Origin: an uncultured Treponema sp.
GTDB lineage: Bacteria > Spirochaetota > Spirochaetia > Treponematales > Treponemataceae
Length of the DNA: 64,000 nucleotides
Direction of reading: 5' to 3'
Assembly: GCA_934667505.1 (NCBI GenBank)
Contig: CAKULY010000005.1
Location: 42,434 to 106,433, forward strand
Shown: one piece after another, positions 17,408-25,525 of the stretch
How the letters are laid out: each line of letters begins with the position of its first letter
How positions within the stretch are numbered: position 1 is the stretch's first letter
Position numbers and translations under genes: made by a program
The notes under the pieces: generated by a model
Databases searched by the model: none
Seen by the model: only the letters and a program-made list of their open reading frames with translations
Told to the model about the DNA's origin: nothing

Positions 17408-18946
17408 ATGAACAAAAGTTATTTAATCTTGTTCATTGTTCTCCCTGTTGCTGGAATTGCTCTTGGATGGATTATTCGCTGGCTTTATGCCAGATTTCAA
17501 CTATCTGCATCAGAACAAAAAGCAGAACGTGTTAAACAGGACGCTATAAAAGAGGCTGAAGCTCAGAAAAAAGAAATTTTGCTAAACGCAAAAGATGAAC
17601 TCATTCGCGAACGAAACCAGCAGGAACGGGAAAACAGAGAACGCCGTGCAGAAGTACAACGCTACGAAGCAAGAGTAAACAAGAAAGAAGAAATTGTTGA
17701 CCAGCGAACTGCTGAATGTGAAAAGAAAGAAAAAGAATTTGCAGAAAAAGCAGTCGCAATGAAAAAAAGAGAAGCAACTCTTTCTGCACAAGAAGAAGAA
17801 TTAAGAAAGGAGCTTGAACGAATTTCAGGTCTTTCTGCGCAGGAAGCAAAGGAGCTTATAATTAAAAGCCTTGAAAACGATGCAAAACATGACGCTCAAG
17901 CGCTTATAAACAAGATTGAGCAAGACGCTCAGCTTTCCGCAGAAAAAAAAGCAAGAGAAATTCTTGTTTCTACAATTCAAAGAATCGCTCCAGAAACAAC
18001 TAGCGACATAACAGTTACTACGGTTTCTCTTCCAAGCGATGAAATGAAAGGCCGCATCATAGGACGCGAAGGAAGAAACATAAGAACATTAGAAACCCTT
18101 ACTGGAGTAGACATCATAATCGATGACACGCCAGAAGCCGTTGTAATTTCTTGTTTTGACCCAGTGCGCAAAGAAATCGCAAAAGAATCTTTGGAACGGC
18201 TTATTTCGGATGGAAGAATTCATCCTGCAAGAATTGAAGAAATCGTTCAAAAAGTCACAAGAGAAGTTCAAAACAAGATTTACGAGGAAGGCGAAAAAGC
18301 CTTGTTTGATCTTGGCATTCACAATATGCCTACAGAAGGCGTAAGAGCGTTGGGAAGGCTCTATTTCCGCACTAGTTACGGTCAGAATGTTCTTACCCAC
18401 TCTAAAGAGGTTGCGATGGTAGCTTCCTTGATTGCAGCAGAAGTCGGCGCAGACAGAGAACTTGCAAAGCGCGCTGCAATTTTGCACGATATTGGAAAAG
18501 GCGCTGAAAATGACAGCGACCAGAATCACGCAGAAGTTGGAGCGGAAATGGCCCGCAAGATGGGAGAAGATGCAAAAGTTATAAATGCAATTGCCGCCCA
18601 CCACAATGACATTGAAGCTACGACGCAGGAAGCAATCATTGTTCAAATAGCAGATGCAATATCGGCTGCAAGACCTGGTGCCCGCCGCGAGACTATAGAC
18701 AACTATGTAAAGCGCCTTGAAAATCTTGAAACTATTGCAGAAAAATTCGAAGGTGTTGAAAAAGCCTATGCTATTCAAGCTGGCCGAGAGTTGCGCATTC
18801 TTGTAAACAATGAAAAAATTGCGGACAACGAAGTAAAGCAGTTAGCTAGCGATATAGCAAAGCAGATTGAAACTGACCTTAAATATCCTGGAAGGATAAG
18901 GCTGACGATGATTAGAGAAACTAGAATCGTAGAATACGCAAGATAA
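17408..18946 (+). CDS. rny: Ribonuclease Y
   Basis: 512 residues. It has an N-terminal transmembrane helix (~5-25), a long charged coiled coil (~30-190), a KH domain (MKGRIIGREGRNIRTLETLTGVD) and an HD domain with the metal ligands in LTHSKEVAMVA and RAAILHDIGKGAE. It is a membrane-anchored endoribonuclease that initiates mRNA decay in bacteria lacking RNase E. Length and order of domains are standard. It has its own strong promoter and a strong terminator, so it is monocistronic. Confidence 0.96.
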   Translation: MNKSYLILFIVLPVAGIALGWIIRWLYARFQLSASEQKAERVKQDAIKEAEAQKKEILLNAKDELIRERNQQERENRERRAEVQRYEARVNKKEEIVDQRTAECEKKEKEFAEKAVAMKKREATLSAQEEELRKELERISGLSAQEAKELIIKSLENDAKHDAQALINKIEQDAQLSAEKKAREILVSTIQRIAPETTSDITVTTVSLPSDEMKGRIIGREGRNIRTLETLTGVDIIIDDTPEAVVISCFDPVRKEIAKESLERLISDGRIHPARIEEIVQKVTREVQNKIYEEGEKALFDLGIHNMPTEGVRALGRLYFRTSYGQNVLTHSKEVAMVASLIAAEVGADRELAKRAAILHDIGKGAENDSDQNHAEVGAEMARKMGEDAKVINAIAAHHNDIEATTQEAIIVQIADAISAARPGARRETIDNYVKRLENLETIAEKFEGVEKAYAIQAGRELRILVNNEKIADNEVKQLASDIAKQIETDLKYPGRIRLTMIRETRIVEYAR

Positions 18947-18968
18947 GATAAAAATGTTATTATTTGGT

Positions 18969-19012
18969 TCAGCCAATTCTAAGCAAAAGCTTAAAATTGG
19001 CTGATTTTTTTT
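18969..19012 (+). terminator. Rho-independent terminator of rny
   Basis: Stem TCAGCCAATT (18969-18978) / AATTGGCTGA (18995-19004) with an inner AAGC/GCTT pairing, followed by a run of T. Confidence 0.85.
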
Positions 19013-19017
19013 AACAT

Positions 19018-19075
19018 AAGGTCGAAAGCCGAGCTTTTTATAGCTGTGAAAAAACTTTCGACCTATAGGCTAGAA
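19018..19075. repeat. Short deletion derivative of the dispersed repeat
   Basis: GTCGAAAGCCGAGCTTTTTATAGCTGTG followed by an inverted CTTTCGAC and TAGGCTAG. Only the terminal blocks of the family remain, forming a compact hairpin between rny and the converging gene. Confidence 0.5.
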
Positions 19076-19672
19076 CGAAATATTTAGATAGCAGGCAATA
19101 ATATTGTCCCATTCGTTGTTACCACGAGGAACACATCTATAATAAGCTCCTATTGCAGGCAATGCGTCCCAGCTAGAGCAATACAAAAAATCGTATTCAA
19201 GACTTAACCTAAATCCATTCCCCCAAGAAGCTGAAGAGACATTGACTTCGGAACTGTCGATTTTAGAAAAGTCTGTTCTGCAGCCAAGCAAATAGGCTAA
19301 GCCGAAATTCAATCCGCCTGCGCCAACGTAAACTTTTACGCCAGTCCAAAATGAATAATCGAGATGATTATTGTAAACCTGTCCGTTCCAGATAAAATCC
19401 GCCAAAGCGTCTGCGCCAACTAAAAGCTTTAGCGGCCTTATTACTGAAAAATAGACATCTCCGTTCAAGCCAATTATAAATCTGTTTGGATTGTCATCAG
19501 GATTTACAGAATTGTTCATGTCAATAACAGAACTGCTTCCGTAAGCTGGATAACCAGACGAAATTCCAAAATCGGCACCAAAAGTCCTTTTTGTTTGAGC
19601 ATTTAAAACCAAAGGAAAAACAAAAACAAAGGAACACAACAAAATGTATTTTTTTAATATACTGTATTTCAT
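19070..19672 (-). CDS. Putative outer-membrane beta-barrel protein
   Basis: 200 residues. The signal peptide (~1-25) ends near LVLNAQT. The rest alternates polar and hydrophobic residues with many Gly, Tyr, Phe and Trp residues, as in small 8-10 stranded barrels. It ends IACYLNISF, with a C-terminal Phe that fits recognition by the outer-membrane assembly machinery. No family is recognised with certainty. The gene starts 4 nt after the stop of the DoxX-like gene and has no clear ribosome binding site, so translational coupling is likely. Confidence 0.6.
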   Translation of the reverse strand: MKYSILKKYILLCSFVFVFPLVLNAQTKRTFGADFGISSGYPAYGSSSVIDMNNSVNPDDNPNRFIIGLNGDVYFSVIRPLKLLVGADALADFIWNGQVYNNHLDYSFWTGVKVYVGAGGLNFGLAYLLGCRTDFSKIDSSEVNVSSASWGNGFRLSLEYDFLYCSSWDALPAIGAYYRCVPRGNNEWDNIIACYLNISF

Positions 19673-19676
19673 AATA

Positions 19677-20093
19677 CTAACTATTTTGAAGAACTATAAG
19701 AGAACCAAGAACTATAAGATGATTTGCAAATTGATACAACCAAGAAAGGAAGTTCTTTGCGCCACCGTTAAAAATTCCGCTGCTACCAAGAAAATCTATA
19801 AGAACAATTGCAACAATCCATACAATCATAATTATTAAGAGAAGAATCTTATTAAAAGAAGCCATTGAATTAGGAACAAAAAGTCCCACTATCAATAAAA
19901 TTCCTGAAATTATTTCAATAACGGCAAACACAATTACAAGAATATTTTTTACGTTGCCTGCAAAAATTCCTTTAATTGCAGCAGAAGCAGCATCTCCGCC
20001 ACCTTGCAAAGCCCAAATTCCTGCAACTGCAAGCATAATTCCTACTGCAAGTTGAAGAATAATCCTTCCTATTGAAAGTCTTCTATCCGCCAT
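19677..20093 (-). CDS. DoxX-like four-helix membrane protein
   Basis: 138 residues with four predicted transmembrane helices (ILQLAVGIMLAVAGIW, ILVIVFAVIEIISGILL, ILLLIIMIVWIVAIVL, HLIVLGSLIVL). Size, topology and the A-V-I-E-I-x-x-G-I-L-L segment resemble the DoxX/DUF417-like group, but there is no diagnostic catalytic motif and no function is claimed. It is the first gene of a two-gene unit with the barrel-like protein and has a strong AAAGGAGGAAGG ribosome binding site. Confidence 0.55.
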   Translation of the reverse strand: MADRRLSIGRIILQLAVGIMLAVAGIWALQGGGDAASAAIKGIFAGNVKNILVIVFAVIEIISGILLIVGLFVPNSMASFNKILLLIIMIVWIVAIVLIDFLGSSGIFNGGAKNFLSWLYQFANHLIVLGSLIVLQNS

Positions 20094-20134
20094 ACCTTCC
20101 TCCTTTGGCTAATTTTAATTGTAAACCTTATATA

Positions 20135-20337
20135 TCCCAAACTTCGAGTTTTTTATAACTGTTAGAAAAAAGGCTTTCAGCGAATTCTCAATTTGTTCAG
20201 ACGGTTGCGCTCGCACTTCGTTTGAATGAAGCTGGGTTGCTACGCAACTTTAATCATTCTAATCGCACAAAGTCTTCACAAATTGCAACTTCGCTTACGC
20301 TTTTATTTATTTTTCTAAAACTTTAAGTTTAGGCTAT
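20135..20337. repeat. MITE-like dispersed repeat, full-length copy 3 (inverted)
   Basis: Reverse-complement orientation relative to copies 1 and 2: CCAAACTTCGAGTTTTTTAT at the left, the hairpin GGGTTGC-TAC-GCAACTT in the centre, CGCACAAAGTCTTCACAAAT, and CTTTAAGTTTAGGC at the right. It lies between the ASCH gene and the DoxX-like gene. Confidence 0.8.
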
Positions 20338-20356
20338 ATAAATATTATCACCAAAA

Positions 20357-20815
20357 TTATTTATAAACAACTTTAAAACGCTGATAAACAAGTTTCAAAT
20401 CTGGACTAAACTCAAAGCCCACGATATTTCCTTCTTCTTCAAAAATCTCGCGATGAGATTCCTTCCACACTGACAGGTTTTCATCGTCGCCTTCCTCTTC
20501 TGCCATTTGCTCAGTAACTTGTGAAAAAGGAACTATGTCTACACTTTCAATTTCTATTATGCAGCAAGGCTCTTGGTTGCGATTAAAAACCATATAAAGC
20601 TCGCCTGTTACAGGCAACGGCTCCCCATCAATAAGATAAGAAGAAAGAGAGGCAAAAATTGCCCGCTTTTTGCCAGCAAGGATTGCGGAAATCTGGCCGT
20701 CATTTTGAAATCCTTTAGATTCAAAATTAATATCGCCAGAACATTTTTCTTCTTTATCGCTTCCAGAAAAATCTATGTAATTTTGCCAGAACAAATCTGC
20801 TTTTGAAAGTTCCAT
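20357..20815 (-). CDS. ASCH domain protein
   Basis: 152 residues. The core matches the ASCH fold, a PUA-like RNA-binding superfamily: AILAGKKRAIFASL, GELYMVFNRNQEPCCIIEIESVDIVPFSQV, and the family hallmark AEEEGDDENLSVWKESHREIF. ASCH proteins are thought to bind RNA or modified nucleosides, and some deacylate N4-acetylcytidine. It begins 3 nt after the stop of the small membrane protein gene and carries AAGGTGA in front, as the last gene of the gat run. Confidence 0.8.
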   Translation of the reverse strand: MELSKADLFWQNYIDFSGSDKEEKCSGDINFESKGFQNDGQISAILAGKKRAIFASLSSYLIDGEPLPVTGELYMVFNRNQEPCCIIEIESVDIVPFSQVTEQMAEEEGDDENLSVWKESHREIFEEEGNIVGFEFSPDLKLVYQRFKVVYK

Positions 20816-20818
20816 AGT

Positions 20819-21112
20819 TCACCTTTTTTTTATAAGAATAATGCAGAACGCTGCTATAAAAAATACATAAGGAAGCACTGTTGCTATCAGCGTATAAATC
20901 GGAACACCAAATAACAGCACATTCCCAGGAATAGAAAATCCTAAAGATGCAATAAGCTCATACACCAAAGATATGTAATAAAAAACGATGCCTGCAATAA
21001 TGTTCATCCAAGCAGAATCTTTAGTTTTTGACCACAAAATAATGCCAAGAAATGCTGAAATTCCTCCGAGCACAAGTTTTAAGATAAAAACAAAAACTTC
21101 ACTTTGACTCAT
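20819..21112 (-). CDS. Small membrane protein of unknown function
   Basis: 97 residues with three predicted transmembrane helices and a Lys/Arg-rich C terminus (ILIKKR). The ATG at 21112 has GGAG in front; the longer reading to 21178 would overlap the upstream gene. No family is recognised. It sits between the GatB-linked hypothetical gene and the ASCH gene with gaps of 19 and 3 nt, so it belongs to the same transcript. Confidence 0.6.
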   Translation of the reverse strand: MSQSEVFVFILKLVLGGISAFLGIILWSKTKDSAWMNIIAGIVFYYISLVYELIASLGFSIPGNVLLFGVPIYTLIATVLPYVFFIAAFCIILIKKR

Positions 21113-21131
21113 TAAAGCTCCAATTCTAGAC

Positions 21132-21938
21132 TTATAGTTTTTCTTCAAATGGATTGCTTTTAAGCTTTGCAAAAACACCTAAATCCGCTCCGAAAGGAAC
21201 TATTGAAGGCTTATTGTAAAAAGGACTTATTAATAAGTTGCAATCTAAACAGTGCAGCACAAAATCTCTATAAAATTCTTCTTTGATTTTTGGGAAAAGA
21301 TAAGGACCTTTTCGTTCCCAATACTTGCAAATAATTCTATCGTAGCAGAACCAGTCTTTTTCCTTCCGCTCTTTTAATGCGGCAACAAGGTCGTAAACGG
21401 AACGCGTAATTCCTGCGTGAAGCGCGGCAGGAATACTAACTGATTCAAAATCGCTTTTGCCAGAAATCATTGCAAGTTCAACAAGCTCAGGTTTTACCGC
21501 AAGCAAATAAAGCTGTTCGCCCCAGGAAAATGGAGGCACAAAAACTATGCAATCAATTTCTTTCCAATTTTGACTAGAAAAATCCCAAGGCCGCCAAAAT
21601 CCTGTGCCAGAAGCAGAAAACAGAACAGCAGTTTTTACAGCGTTTTCATAGGAATAAAAGAAAAACAGCTTCCTTTTTGAATCAAAAAGCTCAGAAACAG
21701 CTTTTTGCGTTCTATAAGGAAAACCTGTTGAAAAAGTTCCTGTAAGCCCTCTGTTCAATGTATTCTTAAAAACTGTATAGGCAGAACCGCCTCCCCAACC
21801 TAGAATTGCCCTTCCGGAATCTTGAAACAAATCTGTAACACGGATTCCAGAGGAAGTATAGAGAAAACAACCTTTTGCCCTTTTTACAAAACCAAATCTT
21901 TTTTCAAATTCAGAATCGAACAGCGTTTCTTTCATCAT
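21132..21938 (-). CDS. Hypothetical protein downstream of gatB, faintly aminotransferase-like
   Basis: 268 residues, soluble, no signal peptide. The N-terminal stretch SGIRVTDLFQDSGRAILGWGGG resembles the start of class III aminotransferases (R-V-x-D-x-x-G...L-G-H/W), and the C-terminal PSIVPFGADLGVFAKL resembles their final domain. However, the protein is far too short and I see no PLP-binding lysine motif. It could be a degenerate or minimal relative; otherwise it is simply unknown. The start overlaps the gatB stop codon by 4 nt (ATGA arrangement), so it is translationally coupled to gatB. Confidence 0.55.
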   Translation of the reverse strand: MMKETLFDSEFEKRFGFVKRAKGCFLYTSSGIRVTDLFQDSGRAILGWGGGSAYTVFKNTLNRGLTGTFSTGFPYRTQKAVSELFDSKRKLFFFYSYENAVKTAVLFSASGTGFWRPWDFSSQNWKEIDCIVFVPPFSWGEQLYLLAVKPELVELAMISGKSDFESVSIPAALHAGITRSVYDLVAALKERKEKDWFCYDRIICKYWERKGPYLFPKIKEEFYRDFVLHCLDCNLLISPFYNKPSIVPFGADLGVFAKLKSNPFEEKL

Positions 21939-23470
21939 AATGTCTTCAATTTTTCAGTTATAAATTCTGTAGCCTGCTTAGGATTTGCTTTTCCGGCAGA
22001 AACTTTCATTACCTGCCCCATAAGCCAGCCTACAACATTTGTCTTTCCGTTTTTAAAATCGCTTACAGCTTTTGGATTTGCTGCAAGAACCTGGTCCACA
22101 ATCTTTTCGATTTCAGCGCAGTCGCTTACTACTTCCATTCCCTTCTCTTTTATTATTTCAAGAGGCATTTTGTTTGTAGCTAGCATTTCTGCAAAAACTT
22201 CTTTTCCTTGCTTTGAAGTTATTTTTTTATCTTCAAGAGCGTCTGCCAGCTGCGCGATATGCGCAGGAGTTATTTCCACATCGAGAATTGTAAGCCGTTT
22301 TTCGTTAAGAACAGCGTTCAATTCCGTAATAATCAAATTTGCGACCCGTTTAGGACTTTTTGAACTAGCGGCGGCTTCTTCAAACCAAAGCGAAAGCTCG
22401 CGAGTAGAAGTAAGAACTTCAGAATCGTACTGAGTAAGACCAAACTCATTTTGAAAGCGAATGCGTTTTTGCTCTGGAAGCTCGCCTACTTTTTCTGCCG
22501 CAGATTCAACAAGCTCTGCGCTTACAGTAAAAGGCTTAATGTCTGGTTCCACAACAAATCTATAGTCAACAAATGAATTTTTTGTACGCTGAACAACAGT
22601 TTCGCCCCGGACTTCGTCCCAGCCCATTGTAACTTTAAAACCTGGATTAAATTCTTGCCTGTCTTCCTGGAATTCCTTTAACTGGCGAGCAGCTTCGTAA
22701 GTACAAGCATCTTTTATAGCCTTAAAAGAGTTCAAGTTCTTGATTTCAGAAATCGGTGTATGCCAAAGTTTGCCATCTTCCCAGACATTCAGGTTTATAT
22801 TTGCATCGCAGCGCATGTTTCCTTCTTCAAGGTTTCCTTTTGTGACTTTTACGTAGCGCAAAATTTCTTGCACGGTCTGCATGAACAAAGCCGCTTCTTC
22901 AGGACTGGTCATATCAGGTTTTGTAACAATTTCTATAAGAGGCGTTCCGCATCGATTGTAATCGATATAAGAATGTTTGCCTTCTAAATGGAGCGATTTA
23001 CCTACGTCTTCTTCAAGATGAATACGTTCAATACGAACACGGCGGTATTTTTCGTCAATAATGCAATCTTCGCCAATAAAATTCTTTGGCCTAAACTTTT
23101 CGCCGCCAATCTGCTCATCTTTTGGATAGTGAACAAGCGGAAGGTCTACGAACCCATCCGTACAAAGAGGCAAATCGTACTGCGTAATCTGATAGCCTTT
23201 TGCAAGGTCTGGATAAAAATAATGCTTGCGGTCAAATTTTGTGTAAGTTGCAATATCGCAATTCAATGCAAGTCCTGCAACTGCCCCAAGCTCAACATAT
23301 CCTTTGCTTACTCGAGGCATAGCGCCAGGAAGTCCCAAACAGACAGGACAAACTCTTGTATCTGGCATTCCTCCGTATCTATTTTCGCACGCGCAAAAAG
23401 CTTTTGTTTTTGTAAGCAACTGAGTGTGGATTTCGCATCCTATTACAATTTCCCATTTATCTATAGCCAT
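21935..23470 (-). CDS. gatB: Asp-tRNA(Asn)/Glu-tRNA(Gln) amidotransferase subunit B
   Basis: 511 residues. The N-terminal signature IGCEIHTQLLTKTKAFCACEN with its zinc-site cysteines (CAC and CPVC) is followed by GLPGAMP, the catalytic core with YPDLAKGYQITQYDLPLC, EDVGKSLH and IDYNRCGTPLIEIV, and the C-terminal YqeY-like tRNA-binding domain. With GatA and GatC it converts mischarged Glu-tRNA(Gln) or Asp-tRNA(Asn) to the correct aminoacyl-tRNA. Full length. AAGGAT precedes the ATG. Confidence 0.97.
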   Translation of the reverse strand: MAIDKWEIVIGCEIHTQLLTKTKAFCACENRYGGMPDTRVCPVCLGLPGAMPRVSKGYVELGAVAGLALNCDIATYTKFDRKHYFYPDLAKGYQITQYDLPLCTDGFVDLPLVHYPKDEQIGGEKFRPKNFIGEDCIIDEKYRRVRIERIHLEEDVGKSLHLEGKHSYIDYNRCGTPLIEIVTKPDMTSPEEAALFMQTVQEILRYVKVTKGNLEEGNMRCDANINLNVWEDGKLWHTPISEIKNLNSFKAIKDACTYEAARQLKEFQEDRQEFNPGFKVTMGWDEVRGETVVQRTKNSFVDYRFVVEPDIKPFTVSAELVESAAEKVGELPEQKRIRFQNEFGLTQYDSEVLTSTRELSLWFEEAAASSKSPKRVANLIITELNAVLNEKRLTILDVEITPAHIAQLADALEDKKITSKQGKEVFAEMLATNKMPLEIIKEKGMEVVSDCAEIEKIVDQVLAANPKAVSDFKNGKTNVVGWLMGQVMKVSAGKANPKQATEFITEKLKTL

Positions 23471-23507
23471 AATTATATCCTTAAACTATTTTTGCAAAAA
23501 ACCGCAA

Positions 23508-25007
23508 CTAATTTTTACACGGAATCCCGCAATTCTTGTGTTCATCTTCCCAAACCTGAGCTATCTGCAGCAACTTCGCCTCGCTGAACATAGGACCTAC
23601 AAACTGCATTCCAATAGGCATATTGTCTGTATTTTTAGCAAATCCTGCAGGCACGTTTACAGAAGGAATTCTTGCCAGATTTACAAACGTTGTATACATA
23701 TCGCTTAAATACATTTCAAGGGGATTGTCAACTTTTTGTCCGAGCTTAAAAGCTGGAGTTGGACAAGTAGGACAAAGCACAATATCATAGCTTTCAAAAA
23801 GCTTTGCCATTTCACGCTGAATTCTTGCGCGAACAGTCATGCCTTTTTTGTAAGTGTCCCCAGAAAACTGCTCTGAAAGAACGTAATTTCCGATTACGAT
23901 TCTACGCTTTACTTCCGGTCCAAATCCTTCTGAACGAGAATCAATATAAAGCTCGTCGTAGCCTTTTTCGTGGTCAACACGCCGTCCGTATCTTATTCCG
24001 TCATAGCGGCTTAAATTGGATGCGGCTTCAGAAAGAGCAATAACGTAATAAGAAGCGATTGAAGCGTCTAAAACAGGCAAGTCAACCTCAGTTATGCTAG
24101 CTCCTTTTGACAAAAACCAATTTCTAGTCTGATCAAAAGTATTTTTCACATCAGAATCAAGTCCTTTTGTTTCAAGGAACTGCTTTGGAATTGCGATTTT
24201 CAGCGAAGACATATCTTTATATGGCTTTAAATCAAAGAGCAGCTCTTTGTTTGGAAAATCCACAGAAGTGTCGTCATAAAAATCTTCGCCAACCATGGCA
24301 GCCAAAGGAATTGCAATATCAGAAGGCGTATGTCCCATTATTCCTACCTGGTCGAGCGAAGAACCGTAGGCAACGACGCCCCACCTGGAAAGAACGCCGT
24401 AAGTCGGCTTTAGTCCATAAATTCCGCAATAGGAAGCTGGAAGTCTAACAGAACCGCCTGTTTCAGTACCGATGCTGAACAGAGCTTGGTTTGCAGCTAC
24501 TGCGGCGGCGGAACCGCCTGAAGAACCGCCAGAAACATATTGGCGGTTAATAGGATTTCTTGTCGCTCCGTAAGAAGAATATTCAGTTGAAGAACCCATT
24601 GCAAATTCGTCCTGATTGCAACGGCCCAAAGGAATTGCGCCAGCTGCTTCAAGGCGATTAATTACAGTCGCATTGTAAGGAGCAACATAGCCTTCCAGAA
24701 TTTTAGAGCCGCAGGTAAGTTTGTGTCCTTTTGAACTAATATTATCTTTATTAGCGAAAGGAATTCCCAAGAGCGGTTTTTCCTTAAAAAGATTTTCAAG
24801 GCAGCCAGCTTCTCTGGCTTTTTTTATTTCAGAATCAGCATCTTCTGCTTTTTTTAAAGAGTCAGAATACATTTCCAAAAAAGCATTCAATGCAAGTTCT
24901 GATGATTTATCAGCTTCAAATGTTTCAATAGATTTTTTTACAAGTTCGGTACTAGTTGTGTTTCCCGCAATAAGAGCATTGCGGACATCTTTAATTGTAC
25001 AATTCAT
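23508..25007 (-). CDS. gatA: Glu-tRNA(Gln) amidotransferase subunit A
   Basis: 499 residues of the amidase signature family. The catalytic Ser-cisSer-Lys triad is visible: Lys in PFANKDNIS, and the serines in YVSGGSSGGSAAAVAANQ and GTETGGSVRLPASYCG. It hydrolyses glutamine and channels ammonia to GatB. Full length. It lies between gatC (27-nt gap) and gatB (37-nt gap). Confidence 0.97.
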   Translation of the reverse strand: MNCTIKDVRNALIAGNTTSTELVKKSIETFEADKSSELALNAFLEMYSDSLKKAEDADSEIKKAREAGCLENLFKEKPLLGIPFANKDNISSKGHKLTCGSKILEGYVAPYNATVINRLEAAGAIPLGRCNQDEFAMGSSTEYSSYGATRNPINRQYVSGGSSGGSAAAVAANQALFSIGTETGGSVRLPASYCGIYGLKPTYGVLSRWGVVAYGSSLDQVGIMGHTPSDIAIPLAAMVGEDFYDDTSVDFPNKELLFDLKPYKDMSSLKIAIPKQFLETKGLDSDVKNTFDQTRNWFLSKGASITEVDLPVLDASIASYYVIALSEAASNLSRYDGIRYGRRVDHEKGYDELYIDSRSEGFGPEVKRRIVIGNYVLSEQFSGDTYKKGMTVRARIQREMAKLFESYDIVLCPTCPTPAFKLGQKVDNPLEMYLSDMYTTFVNLARIPSVNVPAGFAKNTDNMPIGMQFVGPMFSEAKLLQIAQVWEDEHKNCGIPCKN

Positions 25008-25034
25008 ATTAGTTTCCCATAAAAAGTGCGAATT

Positions 25035-25340
25035 TTACATTTCTCCAAGAACTTTTGGAACTTGAAAGTAGCCGTCCATAAAATTCTTTGAAATAGCTTT
25101 TACTTCTGGAATATCCAAACCTGGCACAACAGAATCGTCTCGAAGTTTTTCAACTTCTGTAGATGGGTAAGCATCGTAAGGATTTTCACTATCATCATAC
25201 TTAGAAAGAATATCAAAATATCCGATGATTTCATCCACCTGTTTTTTTAGCGTGTCAATATCTGTGCTTTCTGGCGAAAGCCGTGAAAGATACAAAAGGT
25301 TTTCAAGAACCTGTTCATCAATTTTTTTGTGAGTACTCAT
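25035..25340 (-). CDS. gatC: Glu-tRNA(Gln) amidotransferase subunit C
   Basis: 101 residues. It has the GatC pattern: ENLLYLSRLSPESTD, DEIIGYFDILSKYD, then the extended C-terminal peptide with LRDDSVVPGLD and DGYFQVPKVLGEM that wraps GatA. It stabilises the GatA-GatB interface. The ATG at 25340 is preferred over an in-frame start at 25367, because TATAAT lies exactly 6 nt before it; no Shine-Dalgarno is present. It is the first gene of the gat transcript. Confidence 0.92.
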   Translation of the reverse strand: MSTHKKIDEQVLENLLYLSRLSPESTDIDTLKKQVDEIIGYFDILSKYDDSENPYDAYPSTEVEKLRDDSVVPGLDIPEVKAISKNFMDGYFQVPKVLGEM

Positions 25341-25346
25341 GTATTT

Positions 25347-25375
25347 ATTATAGAAGATTTTTTTCATTTGTACAA
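25347..25375 (-). promoter_or_regulatory. Predicted leaderless promoter of the gatCAB transcript
   Basis: Minus strand TTGTAC (25370-25375), 17 bp, TATAAT (25347-25352), 6 nt, ATG of gatC. Confidence 0.65.
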
Positions 25376-25427
25376 TTTAGCAAACTAATAAAATTGCTTT
25401 TAATCATTTTTATAAGTATCTTTTATA

Positions 25428-25507
25428 TAGTCCGAACTTCGAGTTCTTTATAACTGTAAAAAATATGCTTTCAGCAAATTTATTTATTTTTCTAAAAGCT
25501 CGACTTT
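25428..25507. repeat. Internally deleted copy of the dispersed repeat
   Basis: CCGAACTTCGAGTTCTTTATAACTGT at the left and CTAAAAGCTCGACTTTCTTA at the right, joined through TTTCAGCAAATTTATT. The central hairpin present in full copies is missing. It lies between divergent gatC and the D-lactate dehydrogenase gene. Confidence 0.6.
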
Positions 25508-25525
25508 CTTATAGGAGGCACAAAA

